From positions 434,001-498,000 of the forward strand of contig JAKJHU010000085.1 in NCBI GenBank assembly GCA_022316685.1: a stretch of DNA of 64,000 nt, in the 5' to 3' direction. Below, piece after piece: positions 9,840-42,000 of the stretch. The translations under genes were made by a program, and so were the position numbers. The DNA is from Progne subis subis (Eukaryota; Chordata; Aves; Passeriformes; Hirundinidae). The notes under the pieces were generated by a model. It was not told the DNA's origin, made no database searches, and saw nothing but the letters and a program-made list of their open reading frames with translations. Every line of letters begins with the position of its first letter. Position 1 is the stretch's first letter.

Positions 9840-12566
9840 AGTCCTCGTGCCCTGGGAGCCTCATTTGGGGCTGTTCGTGGGGGCTGGGTGTTTGGGGAGA
9901 TGGCTTTAGGGAAGGTGTTTTGGGGCTGTTCCTGGCAGGGCTGTTTTGAAGCTGTATTCCTGGAGGGGCTGTTTTTGGGGACGGCTTTTGGGGCTGTTCT
10001 TTGGGATGGCTATGTCAGAGACATTTCTTCCTGGGGGTTTAATTTTCGAATGGTGTTTTGGGGCTGCTCCTCGCGGGCTGTTTTGTGCCCGGTGTTCCCG
10101 AGGGACTGCCCGGGGCCGCGGGGGCGGGGGCCGATCCCGAGGGCGGGTCCCGGTGCCGCCTCCGCCGCTGGAGCCGGGGCCGGGGCGGGGAGGGGCCGCT
10201 CTGGGGACCGGCCCCGGGCGACTCGGCGGCGCCGGAGCCTGCGGGACTTTCCACGGGACCTTTCGCGGTACGGAGCCGGGGGAGCGGGAAACGGGGGGCG
10301 AGACCGGGAGTGGGACGGGCCGGGACACGGGAACCGAGGCTGGACGGAGCCTCCGCTACGGGGACATGGGAACTGGGGCGGGATGGAGCTCTCCGGGTAG
10401 AACACGGGGACCGGGGCAGGATGGAGACCCCAGGTGAGGCCGGGGTCCAGGGCAGCGCTGAGCAGGGCCAGGTGGACCCTTATGGATGCCTGGGCACTGT
10501 CCGAACAGCTTGGGGACTCATGACCTGAGATTGAGGTGCCGGGTGGGTTCCCAGGCTTTGAGGAGAGGGGCTCCCACGGGCTAGGAATCCCCCCCATGCT
10601 GCCCACACCGAGCTCCTGGCTGTTGCCGAGGTGAGCACGGGCCCAGCATTGAGGATGATTTTGGGAAGCAGCTGCATCACTTCGGATGGGCATTTCCGAC
10701 AAGAACCCGCTGTGGTTTCAGTGATTCACTCCCACCGGAGTCATGGGACACCCACCCATAGATGTCCCCGCTCCTCCCGCTGTTGATGACAGCGTCCGTG
10801 CTCCCGTGGTGGGCTGGAATGGGCACTGACTGGGGACACTGCTCCAGCTGGGAGGTACCTCGGTGGGAAGCTGGGAAGAGGTGGGAGCACAGGTGGGGTT
10901 TGTGTTGGATGCGAGAGCTGTGCCTTGACTCAGATATTCCATGAGGTGAGGAAGTCTGAAAACTCCAAACCCAAATAACTCACGGGCCAAATCAAACCCC
11001 TGTGACAGCACCTTTCCTGGCAGCGCCGGGGCTGACGGCACCAGCCCTGAGTCCCTCACTTCCCACACAAGCTTGGGTCCCGGCCGGTGACAGCAGGTGT
11101 GTGACAGCCCGTGCCGTGGCCGGGTTTTCCCTAAGGCTGCGCTTTTCCGTGTCCCAGCAGTTTGGACAGGTCAGGCGCTCCGTCCCCATTCCCAGCCCGC
11201 AGGGTCCGTGTGCTTGGCAATTCCCTCTCCTCCACTGTCCAAGGTCAAACCCTGTTTGCGTGGGGTCGGCATGTGGGACCTGCAGGCTTTGGCAGGTGCT
11301 TGTGGAATTTCTTGCAGAGACGGCGATGGCAGGAAGGTCAGCAAAGAGGAGAAACTGTCAGCTCCTGTGTCCCCCAGGGCTGCACTGTCCTTTCTGGGCT
11401 GCACTGTCCCCAAGGGCTGCAGCACCCCTGCTGTGTGTCCCCCAAGGGTTGCACTGTCCCCGCTCAGTGTACCCCACGGCTGCACTGGCCCTTCTGGTTG
11501 CCCCCAGGGCTGCACCAGCCCCACTGGGTGCCCCCCAGGGTGGCAGGGAGAAGGGGCCGCTGCCTGAACCCCCTTCCTGTCCCTGCAGTGCTTCGAGGCC
11601 GTTTGCCACCGTCATCCCCCGTGCTCAGGGGAGCACCGCGTGGCTGCCAGGACCAGCTGCCTCATTCGAGCCCTTTTCCCGGCTGGGCCGCCCTCCCGAC
11701 ACGGCCCAGCCTGTCACTGTGGCTTGTCGCAACAGAGTTTCAGCCCAGCACAAAATGACACGTTTCCCGCTGCTTTTTCTGTCCCGGGAAGGCTGTGCTC
11801 CCCGCAGGAGGGGAGCTGTGCTGAGCCCTAACGCTGCTGCGTTTCGCCGGAGGGTTTTTGGTGGAAAGCGAGGCTGGGGGAGTGCCTGAGGTCAGTCACC
11901 TGTCCGTGTCCTGGACGTGGCGGGCAGGACGCGGTGACACGGTACAGCGCTCTGCTGGCCGCGCTGATAGCACGTCTCTCCTTCATCTCCACGTCCCTCC
12001 GGGCAACCTAAACCCGTAATTTCTTGTTCCAGCGCCGCTCCTGCCCCGCCGCGGGCTGCAGCCCCACCCCGTGCCGCTCCCGTCCCCTCCCGGTGCCCGG
12101 ATCGGGGTCCCACCGAACCCCCCCGGGTTGTGGAGCAGCAGCAGCATCCCTGGCCCCGCTCCCAGCTCCTGCTGCCTCTGGGCGCTTCCCTGGATGTGGG
12201 GAGTATCCCGAGGAATGTTTTCTTTCCTTGGGCGGCAGATCGCGGCGCACAGGGTCTGCTCTGTGCCCTGTCCTGGGCTGCACCCCGGCTGACCGCAGCG
12301 GGGCCGGGCTCGCCCTCGCCCAGCACGGCAGCGCCGCAGCCGGAGGGGCCCCGCAGACCCGAGGGGTCCCCGCAGAGGGTAGGTGGGTGCCGAGGAGAGC
12401 CAGGACAAGGGCAGGGACCGTCCGGGAGATTCTGAGCCGCAAGGGATCCCGCCGGCCCCAACCTCTGCCAGGGTGGGTGTGGGACCTGTCCCTCCGCGGG
12501 GCTCGGTGCCCCGGGGAGAGGATGGGGAGGGACTTGTGGGGGTGACACGCGGTTTTCCTCCGCCAG
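9840..12566. other. GLTP-TRPV4 intergenic region with CpG island
   Basis: No coding exon is supported here. At about 9850-10080 there is an imperfect GGGGCTGTT-type repeat. At about 10090-10450 there is a strong CpG/GC-box segment that is the best candidate for the TRPV4 promoter and first non-coding exon. At about 11365-11545 an imperfect minisatellite repeats CAGGGCTGCACTGTCCCC-like units. Long open frames on both strands (for example minus 11892-14474) are shadows of GC-rich sequence and TRPV4 exons. Confidence 0.5.
10090..10450 (+). promoter_or_regulatory. CpG island, candidate TRPV4 promoter
   Basis: Dense CpG and GGGCGG/CCGCC motifs, no TATA box seen, 2.1 kb upstream of the TRPV4 splice acceptor at 12565-12566. 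The assignment to TRPV4 is inferred from position only. Confidence 0.35.
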
Positions 12567-12643
12567 GTCTGCTCTCGTGGAAGGAGCCGGGGGTCCCAGC
12601 CAGGCAGGCCGATCAGTCGTGCCCGTCCCTCCGGGCACGGAGC
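12565..12643 (+). promoter_or_regulatory. TRPV4 5' UTR acceptor and leader
   Basis: A pyrimidine tract and CCAG acceptor at 12563-12566 begin the first coding exon, leaving 77 nt of 5' UTR before the ATG at 12644. The upstream non-coding exon is not identified. Confidence 0.55.
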
Positions 12644-18596
<5,953 letters not shown>

Positions 18597-18597
18597 T

Positions 18598-18603
18598 AAT
18601 AAA
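18598..18603 (+). terminator. TRPV4 polyadenylation signal
   Basis: AATAAA lies 304 bp after the TRPV4 stop, directly followed by the tandem-repeat zone. Confidence 0.7.
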
Positions 18604-18700
18604 GACTGACCCGCCACCGCCGCGTCCTCCCAGCGCTGGGTGATTCCAGGGGGGAGAGCCAGGCTGCGGAGCAGAGGAGCTGCCCACTCCCTGGCTGGGC

Positions 18701-18960
18701 CGTGCCAAACCATGCCGAGCCATGCCAGACCGTGCCAAACCATGCTGAGCCATGCCAAACCATGCCGAGCCATGCCAGACCGTGCCAAACCATGCTGAGC
18801 CATGCCAAACCTTGCCAAACCATGCCGAGCCATGCCAGACCATGCCAAACCATGCCGAGCCATGCCAAACCTTGCCAGACCATGCCGAGCCATGCCAGAC
18901 CATGCCAAACCATGCCGAGCCATGCCAAACCTTGCCAGACCATGCCAAGCCATGCCGTGC
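18701..18960. repeat. 10-bp tandem array, 26 copies
   Basis: Exactly 260 bp of decamers built on CATGCCAAAC, CATGCCGAGC and CATGCCAGAC with scattered C/T changes. Variants recur in blocks: 18841-18900 and 18901-18960 are nearly identical 60-bp blocks, showing a higher-order repeat. Because the array lacks stops it gives spurious open frames on both strands. Confidence 0.95.
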
Positions 18961-18994
18961 CTTCGGGCATGGTCACCCGTCATGCCGAGCTCAG

Positions 18995-19530
18995 GTGCAG
19001 TGCATGGTTGTGATGCACAGATGCAGTGCGGGGATGCGGTGCAGGGATGCAATGCACAAGTGCAGTACATGGATACAATGCACAGGTGCAGTACATGGAC
19101 ACGGTGCACAGGTGCAGTACATGGGTACAATGCACAGGTGCAGTACATGGATACGATGCACAGGTGCAGTACATGGATACAATGCACAGGTGCGGTACAT
19201 GGATACAATGCACAGGTGCGGTACATGGATACAATGCACAGGTGCAGCACATGGATACAATGCACAGGTGCAGCACATGGATACGATGCACAGGTGCAGT
19301 ACATGGATACGATGCACAGGTGCAGTACATGGATACAATGCACAGGTGCGGTACATGGATACAATGCACAGGTGCGGTACATGGATACAATGCACAGGTG
19401 CAGTACATGGGTACAAGGCACAGGTGCGGTACATGGATACAATGCACAGGTGCGGTACATGGATACAATGCACAGGTGCAGCACATGGATACGATGCACA
19501 GGTGCGGTGCAGGGACGCGGCGCACGGTCG
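18995..19530. repeat. 26-bp tandem array, about 19-20 copies
   Basis: Seventeen regular 26-bp copies run from 19060 to 19501 with unit GTGCAGTACATGGATACAAT plus GCACAG. Degenerate copies flank them on both sides (18995-19059 and 19502 to about 19530). Copies differ at a few positions (GTACAT/GCACAT, ACAATG/ACGATG). Three units equal 26 codons, so every frame stays open; none is a gene. The array starts 34 bp after the 10-bp array. Confidence 0.95.
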
Positions 19531-22500
19531 CAGTGCGAGGCGGCCCCACGCGAGGGCAGCACACACCGCGCCATGCGGGACCGGCCCCGGCGGGCGCGGA
19601 GAGCCCGGGCCGGGCCTGAGCCCGCACCCCGAGCGCAGGGGTGGCGCCGCTACCGGGCTGGGGGAAAACCAGTGCTTCCATCCCATCCCCATCGCAGCCG
19701 TACCCCATCCCGTCCCGTCTCTAGTCCTTCCCCTTGGATCCCCATCCCATTCCCATCCTCACCCCATCCCGTCCATCACCCTCCGTAACCCCTTTCCTCC
19801 TCATCCTCCGGTTCGCCTGCAGTGCCGAGGGTTCCTTTAGCAGCTGGACGTTGTGCAGGTGTGGAGGAGCGCTTTGGGTGGGCACCAGCGGCAGGGTGAC
19901 ACGGTGACACTGACAGAGACCCCGGCCAGGGCCCTGGGGGCAGCCCAGCTCTCTCAGCAAAAGCTGTAGCAGCAGAGGGGACTCTTCATCTTCCAACTTG
20001 ATGAGTCGCCGTCAGCGTTAACGGCGTCGTCTCCGTTTAAATGTGATTTACATACATCTCTCATATTGTGGTTTAAGTATTTCCCCAGGGTGAGGGATGA
20101 ATATGTTTCATTATCGCTCCTTGGGAGAGGCGGAGGTGGCGGCTCCTGTTTCATAATCGAATGAGGAGATGAGCTGCTCTGCTTCTAGGCTGGTTCTTGG
20201 GTGAAAACAATAAACTTGGCTTTTACTCGACTGGGTGGCCAAAATGTGGCTTTTACTCCACAGTGGGCAGCCCTGGCTGGGCCGTGTCCTGGAACAGGAC
20301 TCAGCCACCCAACGTGCCGGAGATGGGCTCAGCACCGTGGCTGCCCCCAGCTGCTGCACCAGAGATGGGATTTTCCAGTAAAATGAGATATAAACCAATT
20401 TTCTCCCCTCCCGTGCAGTTCTTGATGCCCCAAAGCCAAGAGGCCACACGTCAGTGGGCTTTAAAAAGATTTGGGGTGTCGGAGGGGCAGCTGTCACCAA
20501 GCCCCCACATCATCACCGCACCCTGCGGTGGCTCTGTGAGGATGGGGACACCACAGCCACCACGGTGACATCCCGGCACAGGACGCCTCTGCCACCTTCA
20601 GGGATTGACTTTGGCCCTTTTACTGCCTGCCCCAGCCAGCCTTGAGCTGTTTCACCCTCGGCTGTGGTGCTGGGGGCACCCCAGGAGCTGGTGCTCCCCC
20701 CCGGCCCCCTCCCACCCCTCCCTGCACCGCCCTGCCAGCGATGACAAACCCAACAAAGGGAAGAGAAAAGCACTTGTCATCCAGAATGCGGAGCGTGGAA
20801 GCAAATTTATTTTTAGATAAATCTAAAGCTTAATTTGTGAAGCTAATATCAATCAAAATGAGAAATGGGGGATTTTTTTTTTTTTTGAGTCCTTTTGCAG
20901 CCGTGCAATTTATACTGCCTGTCTCTCCTCCTCGCTCCCAAACAGCTGAGGCGGCCGCTAAGTTTAATATCAGCCTCATGCACACCTGCCTGAGAAATCT
21001 GTATTATTGGTGGTGTTGTTATTGGGACTATCTGAATAGGAAGATATCTGTAGGCCGGGAGCATCGTTTCCTTCAGTGTGCTCCCACAGCGCTCGTGGAA
21101 CGGGAGGGCAATGGGTCCGTCCTTGGTGCTGGGATGTTCCTCAGGTGTCCCTGCCCCATCTCCCACCGGTGTCTGTGCACATTTTGGGTCCCCACGTGCT
21201 CACCTGCCCCTGGCGCTGCGGCAGCCCTGGCTGGAGGCAGGTGCCCATCAAGGAGGAACCCGTTTATTTTGCGTTCCACGGCTGAAGCCTCCCCGTGCCC
21301 AGCGAGATCCTCCTCCCGAGGAGCGATCCGAGGGGAGAATTAACCTGCTAAATAATAAAGAACCCCCCGCACACCTCCTAATGAAATGTAATGACTTGGA
21401 GACCCGCAAGATGGATCGCGCCGTCGCTCCCAGCCGCTCGCCCTGATTTATGGCGAGCGGGGAAATCTGATGGAGGCAGAGCTAATGAATCCTCCTCCCA
21501 CGGGCACCGCTGACGGAGCAAAGTTTCTCCTGGAGCCCCCAGCACGGCTCTGTGCACCCTGGCCTTTGTAGAGCCCCCCTTTGGTGCAGGGGGGGGTCTC
21601 CAAGGAGGGGCTGCCCTGCACAGAGGGACCCCCAGCAGCCCCACCGTGCTCCAGCCTCACGTTCCTTTGATGTGGCGTCTTTTTAATGACGAAGATCTGA
21701 GCAAAGATCTTCCTCCAGATGGACTAATTTTAACAAGCAGGCAGGCAGTGGAACCCCCCCATCAGTACCATTAACCTCTGTGAAAATTTCCTTTTGTCCC
21801 AATTTCTCTTTGTTCCCTGGATGGGCTGTCACGGTGACGGAGCGGTGCCCTCCCGGTGTGCCCTAAATACCGGTGAGTGAGCAAACCAGACATGGAGCTG
21901 CCAGCCCCGGCCTGTGTCCACATCACCATACCTGTCCTTGTCCCCATCCCATCCCATCCCATCCCATCCCATCCCATCCCATCCCATCCCTGTACCCTCT
22001 CAGTCATGCACAGAAGGCAGCTGAGCCTCTGCCACCCTCAGTCCCCTCCGTGGCTGGGATAAGGTCACTCCATGGGACAGGGAAGCAGGGGGGGATGCAT
22101 CCACAGCCAGGAGCTCTTTGGGATTCAGCCCCATTATCCCGCTCCAACTGACCCATTGCTGCTGCCGGGGTTGGATTTCAGAGTGACAGGGCCGCCGGAG
22201 AGCCCCCATCCCACCTGGGCACCAGGAATGCCCCTTCCATGGGGAAACCCAGTGGGAAACCGGCCGTGGGTGAGGGATGGCAGCGGAGATGCCACCTCCT
22301 GTGCCGGTGCCGGGATGGGGACGCGGTGCCTGAGCCCAGCACCCATTGCCTGCGAGGGACAGGCGTCCCATGGGTGCACGTGAGGCCACAGCCCTAATCC
22401 CAGGGATTTGTGCCATGTGCTGCCCCTTGGGTGTGAGGCAGAGACTGGTGCCGGCCGGATTAATGGCTCAGCATCGTTAACAGGTTATTTATGGGTGCTG

Positions 22501-22680
22501 TTCTGTGCCCTAAAAATCTCCTGGAGCAGGGGGTGGGGTGTCCCAGCTCTGGGGGAACCCAGGGGAGGCCACAGCAAAGCAAAGAGACTCCAGAGCACAC
22601 ATCCAGCGAGATCCTGGTTTTACTTTGGGAAAAACACCATCCTGACACACGGCTTTGCGGGTTTTGTGTTTGGTTTTGTT
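19531..22680. other. TRPV4-FAM222A intergenic region
   Basis: No gene is supported. A CpG-rich stretch follows the tandem array (to about 19660). At 21943-21990 there is a (CATCC)n pentamer run. Around 20820-21060 and 21290-21480 are AT-rich islands with homeodomain-like TAAT/ATTA words that may be conserved regulatory DNA. TRPV4 and FAM222A are convergent here. Confidence 0.4.
21943..21990. repeat. (CATCC)n pentanucleotide microsatellite
   Basis: About nine to ten uninterrupted copies of the CATCC pentamer, which also creates short artefactual ORFs. Confidence 0.9.
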
Positions 22681-35938
<13,258 letters not shown>

Positions 35939-37036
35939 CTACCCCCTGCCACCACCCACCCGGCAGGAGCTCGCTGCGCTCCTCTGGAGATAAACAACCG
36001 GCTCCGAAAGCCTGAAATGAATAGGGATGTGTATAAAATAAATATGAAGGTCTCAGCGGGCGAACCACGCTTCCTTGCAGAGCTTTCCGCCCTTTTCCCA
36101 CCGGGAACGTGGCAGAGCCGGGGCGCCGCGGCAGCGCCAGACCGCTCCGCCGGCGTGCCAGCCGGTGCCTCCCGGCACGGAGTGACCCCGGCCAAGGCTG
36201 GGGAAAGACAGCGCTAACATCACACTCGGGGTCCTGGGATCTGTCGCCAGCTCCCAGCTGGCATCAAAATTTGCTTGACAAAAGCTTCAGGGGTCAGGCC
36301 AAAGTCGTCGTCAGCGCGGTGCTGCTCATTGTACATCCTTCCCCAGCCGCTGCCGGGGCCCTGAGTTGTAACCAGTTGCTGCTGACACCCTCACACTGCT
36401 CCAGCTGGCACAGGGAGCGATATTCCCACTCGGAGAGGGCAGGGAGACGTGGGCAGGAGCAGCAGAACGGCAGGCGTGGTGCCCATCCGCCGGCGTTCCA
36501 GCTCCCACGCTGCTGCTCTCTGGCTGAACGTGTATGGGTAGCTGGGGGTCACAAGTGGACATCATGGATGGGCGTCACTGCTGGGTACATCACTCCATCT
36601 TCTCCTTTGTGGGACTCGCGCCCTCCTGCAGCCATCCAGGATGTTTCCTGCGTGTCCCAGTGCTGGTACTGGTGAGCAGGGCGGTGATGCGGTGGCCTGG
36701 GGCAGGTGGTGGCCTCGGGCAGGCACTGGCAGAGCCTGTGACCAGCAGCACCAGGAAACAAAGCATGGCTGGATGCCCCCCGAGCTGTGCCTGGGGCTCT
36801 CCAAGCTCGGCTGGTTTAAGTGTCACCCTTCAAAACGCCTTGGCAGCCACCACGGGCACAGACAACGGGAGCTGTGCTGCTCACTCCTGCCCTGTGCCCT
36901 CCACCAGGCTCTGGGATAATCCCCAGGATGGGATCCATGCAGGTTGTCCGTGCCTTAGCCAACCTCATCAGGCTCACCCCAGCTCCCCCAGCAAACCAGG
37001 GACAAGGAGAGACTCGTCGGCTAAAGGTGTGAGGAA

Positions 37037-37072
37037 GAGGAGGAGGAGGAGGAGGAGGAGGAGGAGGAGGGG
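37037..37072. repeat. (GGA)n microsatellite
   Basis: About 11-12 trinucleotide copies, AGG/GGA phase. Confidence 0.9.
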
Positions 37073-37089
37073 AGGAAGTCATCTAACAC

Positions 37090-37420
37090 CGAGCAGGTGT
37101 CTGGAGAACCCAAATTGTGCTGTTTTCTCCTAATAATGAAGTATTCATGAGTAAAAGCCTTTTTCACTACTTTCTTAAGATACTAATTTCACAACAAGCG
37201 CCTTGTTACCATGCAATTATTCCAATCGTGCATTTCTCCCAGATTCCATCTGTCCTCGCGCTCTCTAAATGAAAGACAATCATGTAACCACCTTTCATTA
37301 TTCACTATTTTACTTTCAGCAAAGGTACCCTGAAAGAAATGATTTCCTCTGAAAGGGACTTTTATTCAGTTTCAAAACCAATTTTCTCCTATTACTGTCT
37401 TAAAAAAAAAAAAAAAAAGG
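37090..37420. promoter_or_regulatory. Candidate conserved non-coding element
   Basis: AT-rich block without repeats or ORFs in GC-rich surroundings. It contains ATTATT, TAAT and CATTATTCA words and a perfect inverted pair AACAAG-CGC-CTTGTT at 37193-37207 that resembles a dimeric SOX site. Conservation is assumed from its character, not measured. Confidence 0.3.
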
Positions 37421-38863
37421 AGGGGGGCAGGGAGGTGTTTTTATTTCATGCATTACATATCCTTTGTTAACGCAGCTCGCAGTAAAAGCAGCCCTATCCA
37501 TTTTCTGGCTTCGATTTCTGGTAATTTTAAAATATGCCATTACAATCAGGCAGAAATTATACAGTTTGAAAAGAGAATGAAGTGCTTCTTATTCAGAGCC
37601 TGAGCGCACTTGACTGCCAGGAGTTCTCCTCTCCCCGCCGGGACTTGGGGTTCATTACGCAGCCCTGCTCCCGGCGCCTCGGCTCCCCCGGCACGTGCCC
37701 AGCGCCCGGATTTTCCACGATTGGAGCTGCCACCCTGACCTTGTCCCCATTCCTGTCCCCGTCCCCGACGGGACAAAGCACCCACGGGACGGACGATGGC
37801 ACCGGGGTACCTGAGCCTGAGCTCCGCGGTGACCTCGGCGCTGGCGTCCCGCCGGGTGTCACCATCTGGCCGATTAGTGCCGGACGTCACCCGCTGCCCG
37901 CGCCGGGCCAGCTCCTCGTGGGGACATTGACCCGTGTCCCCGCAGGACACGGCGGCGTGGGCGGCTCGTGCCGCTGCCGGATGCGGATCAGGGCCCTGGT
38001 GGTCCCTGCGGCACGCGGGGCCGAGAGCGAGGAGGAAGCACCCGGGGTGTCACCGAATCCACGTGCTGGCACGTGCTGGCACGGGGAGGGTGCGGATGCA
38101 CCCTGTCACCCTGAGGGCCCAGCAGGTCCCCACGCTGCGTTGTCCCCACCACTCTGCGCCCTGCCACGCGCAGCCCGGCTCCCTCCCAGGAGCCATCCCA
38201 ACCCTGGGCACGGATCATCATCGGCAGCAGGCGGGAGAGGCGCGGGAGCCACACGCCAAACTGAATAAAGCCACCGATTAATTCAGACCCTGCTGCTGCC
38301 CCCGTCTCCCGGCGTCTCGCGGCCGAGATGATTTTTCCGACAGCCGCGCCGCGCCCTCGCCCCACCTTCAGAGAGGCGTGCTCAGAATGGGGAAGGCTCC
38401 GGTGCCACGGCCCCAGAACAGCGTCCATCTGTCCGTGCCGGCACCCCGCCGGGAGCCCCAGAAGGCCCGTGGGCGAGCGGGTGGGCGCCTGGCACAATGG
38501 GCATCTGTGCCACGGTGGCATTTCGCTAATGCCGCTCCGAAAAGCCCCTGAATCAGCTGATGGGAATTGGGCGCTGGGCTGTCCAACGCTTAGCGCCGGC
38601 TTAGTTAGCTCCATCTGCATTTGAACTAATTCCAATCAGCAGGATCCGATTTAGTTCAAGCTGCTCTGGCTCTTTCGTGGCAGGAAAGGCAACACTCAGC
38701 AGTTTTGCTGGAGTTCTGCAGGGCCTCTGCCCGGGCTGTGCCCGTGGAGCCACCACCATCCAGCACTGGGGCACAGGGCGAGGCCCACCAACAGCGGGGT
38801 CCCCTGGGGATGTCTGGAGCAAGATCCCCCAGGAGCCCCAGCCCCACATCCCACAACTCGGGC

Positions 38864-39030
38864 ATCAAAGAATCAATCACAGAATGTTTTGGGTTGGAAG
38901 AGACATTAAAGCCCATCCTGTTCCACTCCCTTCCATGCACAGCAACATCTTCCGCTAGATCAGGTCACTCCAAGCCTCGTCCAACCTGGCCTTGAACGCT
39001 TCCAGGGATGGGGGAGCCACAACTCCATCC
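38864..39030 (-). mobile_element. CR1 LINE relic with 3' end
   Basis: AATCACAGAATGTTTTGGGT followed by TTGGAAGAGACATTAAAGCC and CTGGCCTTGAACGCTTCCAG marks a minus-oriented, 5'-truncated CR1 copy. Confidence 0.88.
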
Positions 39031-42000
39031 TCCCCCTCTCCCACCACTCCATCCTGCCCCACACCCAGCTAATCCATCTCGACATCACACTATTTATAAG
39101 CCCAAGGTCTTTGTGACTTTAATAAAAAACACCACCCTCTATGTCTAAAGCCCCAGTGATGGGAGGGTTCGGCACCTCCTCTGACATCAGCAGCTGATAA
39201 GTCAGGCTTATCTCCTCCGAGAGCCCTGCGAAGGTCCCTCCGGCGAGATAAGGCCAGCGCAGCTGTCGATAGAGGCTTTCGCAGGCGAGGATTTAGATAA
39301 AAGAAAATGTGACCGGAGGGGGGAAGAGAAGAAAAAAGGAACTTTTAAAGTCCCAGCCTGAAGTGGGTCTGCGCAGCTGCCGAGCTGTGGCAGGGCAGGG
39401 ATGGTGAGGGACAAGGTCTTGGTCACCATCCAGGCTGTGGTGGAACAAGTCCAGGTCCTTCCCTGGGTGTTATCAGGATGCAATCCCATAAAAAAGGGAG
39501 ATTTTGGGGTTAGGAGAGGAAAGGTGAACAGGACCAGGGATGCTGCAAAGCTGTTTGAGTCACACCATGGCCATGTCCCCCCTGGCTATTAAAAGCCAGC
39601 ACTGGGTTTGGCACAAGGACAGGAGGTGAAGGATCACCCCGGCTGGGAGAGGCACAGGAGGCTCCTGACAGTGCCAGACGGACACACGGACAGCGCGGGG
39701 CGAGGCCAAGGTTGTCAGCAACCAGAGAAACAAAGCAAAAGCCCTCACTGGCCCCTGGTGTGCAGAGTACGCCCGAAGTACAACTGGGAACACCCCTGTC
39801 CCTCCAGGGATGGAGGAGAATCCAACCACACCGCCAGGGAGCTCCTCTTCCTCACAGGACACTGGGGCTCCCTCCCACCACCCCCTGCCACTGCCACCAC
39901 CACTGATTTCCCATCTGGTGGCCAGGATGAGGAGGTGCCAGAGGAGGAAGGATTCCCCTCTGCACAAAGTGGATGCCCATCCCATTGCAGGGCCAGCGGG
40001 ATTTTGGCTGGTGCTGCTGCTTGGCGCTTCATCTCCCATGAGATTTAGGGTGGAGGGGATGTAGCGATGCAGCAGCTCAGCCCTACAAGGGGTGAGCACA
40101 GCAAGGTCACCCCGCTGTGAACCTCGGGGACCATCTCAGGTAAAACAAAACCCGAAGTTTGTCACCACCGGTCACCCCACGACCTTCCCTCTCCCGACCT
40201 TCCCTCATCCCGCCCGGCTAATCCGCTCCCCTCCGCGTGCTCCAGCCCCGGGCCTTTCAGGGGGCCCTGTTAATAATTAAATGTTAATCTAAAAAGCAAT
40301 TTTAGCTGCAGTGCTGCAGATCTGGTTAGAGATTACATTAGCATGTAAGAGTCAAGGGTAATTTTCTCTAACCCCTCTTGTGATCTTTAAAACCCGCGGA
40401 TCTTAAAGCAACACCAGCTCCTCTGATTAAAATTGGAAGCTGGGGTTTGCGACGGATAATGATGCTGGAAGTGATTATTTTGCTGCTCGGGGTCTCGCTG
40501 GATTGTGGGGACTGTGGGGGGCTGGGGAAGAGGCCCAGAGCAGCCAAGTGGCTTCTCCCAGCCCATGCTCTGTGGAAATGCTGGGAAGGTGCTGGGACAA
40601 GCCCCAGACCTGGCGCTGAGCAGAGCTGTGACACCCTGAGCATCCCCATTGCCCACTTTTTTGGGCTGCTGTGACACCAGGATGGCACAGAGCCCACCAG
40701 CCGTGGCACAGCGCCAGGGACAGAGTGGCACTGGACCAGGACCCTCAGTGCTGGCAGCCTACAGCAGCATCTCACATCTCTCCCATCCCAGCCGGAGATG
40801 AGGTCTCTGCTCTCGTGGCAGCTCCAAGAAACCCCTTAGAACGTTCAACAAACTCAACATCAAAAAATACCCCAAAATAACCTTTTGCTCACAAGCAGGG
40901 CCAAAGGAACTGGGACAGGGCACGGCAAATCACCTCCCGAGCAGTTCCAAAGACCCTGTGGAAGAAACACGGTATCAGATGTGTCCGTAAGGATGGAATT
41001 TTAAAAAACCCAACAATTCGAGTGCTGTTGAGCGTTTGCAGACGACCCCGTGCAGGGCTCGGGTGGCCTGGTTAAATTTATGTGTCAGCTTTAAGGAGGC
41101 CTCTCATCAAATGAGCTATTTTGGGCAGAGATTAAAGATCTATTTTCGCTGCGAGCGGGAACAGCTCTCGAACAGGTTAATAATGATTCTGGAAAGCCGA
41201 GCGCCTCCAGCACCCCGGGGCAGGAACCCAGAGCCCCTGGGTGCTGCTGGGGGGGCTCCTGAGGCTCCAGGAGGACGGGGGATCGGGGTGCAGCATCCCC
41301 CCCGCCCCGCTGCCGTCCTGCCGGGGAGGGAGGAACCCCGCGTGCCGCGGCGGGCGCCGAGCAGCCGTGGGTAATTGGAAGTGGCAGACGCTGGCACGGC
41401 GCTGCCGAGAAGGTCATTACGTGGGGCTGGGAACAAAATGCCAGGAGCGAGGAGAGGAGAGGGGGGAGCAGCCCCGTTAGCAAAGGTCAGGGCCCCGCTC
41501 GGGTGCCGTCGGTGTTTTTGGCAGGGCTCAGCCCCGGCTGCGCGCAGCGAGGTCCCGGCAGGGCCAGTGCGCAGCGGGGAGGGCAGGATCTGCCAGGTCC
41601 TGCCAGACGTGTGCAGAAGCGTCCCCTCGGATGCGGCACCAGCTCCTCAAAGCGAAACCTCGCCGATGCGATGCGGTCGTGCCGTGCCTTCCTCCCGCGC
41701 ATGGGTGGGGAGCAGGGGGTGCGGGGAGCTGTCTGCCACGGATGCTCAGGATGCTCACGGGCTTTAGTCCCAGCCCCAGCACGGAGCTGGGGTTGGCCAG
41801 CAGAAGAGCAAAGTGGCTCCGCAGAGGAGCAATTAAAAGCACTCTGGATCCCAACAAGCCAGGAGCCAACCCCAGCAATGGGCGACCGCACCGTGGGCAC
41901 TCGCAGCATCCACGTCTCCAGCTGAGACCCAAGGAACTTAGCAGTGCAGAGACCAAAGCTCCTCATCACAGCTTCTGTCCCCTCCTGGCTCGCTCCTGCT

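Noticed and set aside
36326..37133. Open frames around the (GGA)n run
   Set aside because: They are low-complexity translations of a microsatellite and flanking non-coding DNA, without splice-consistent or family support.
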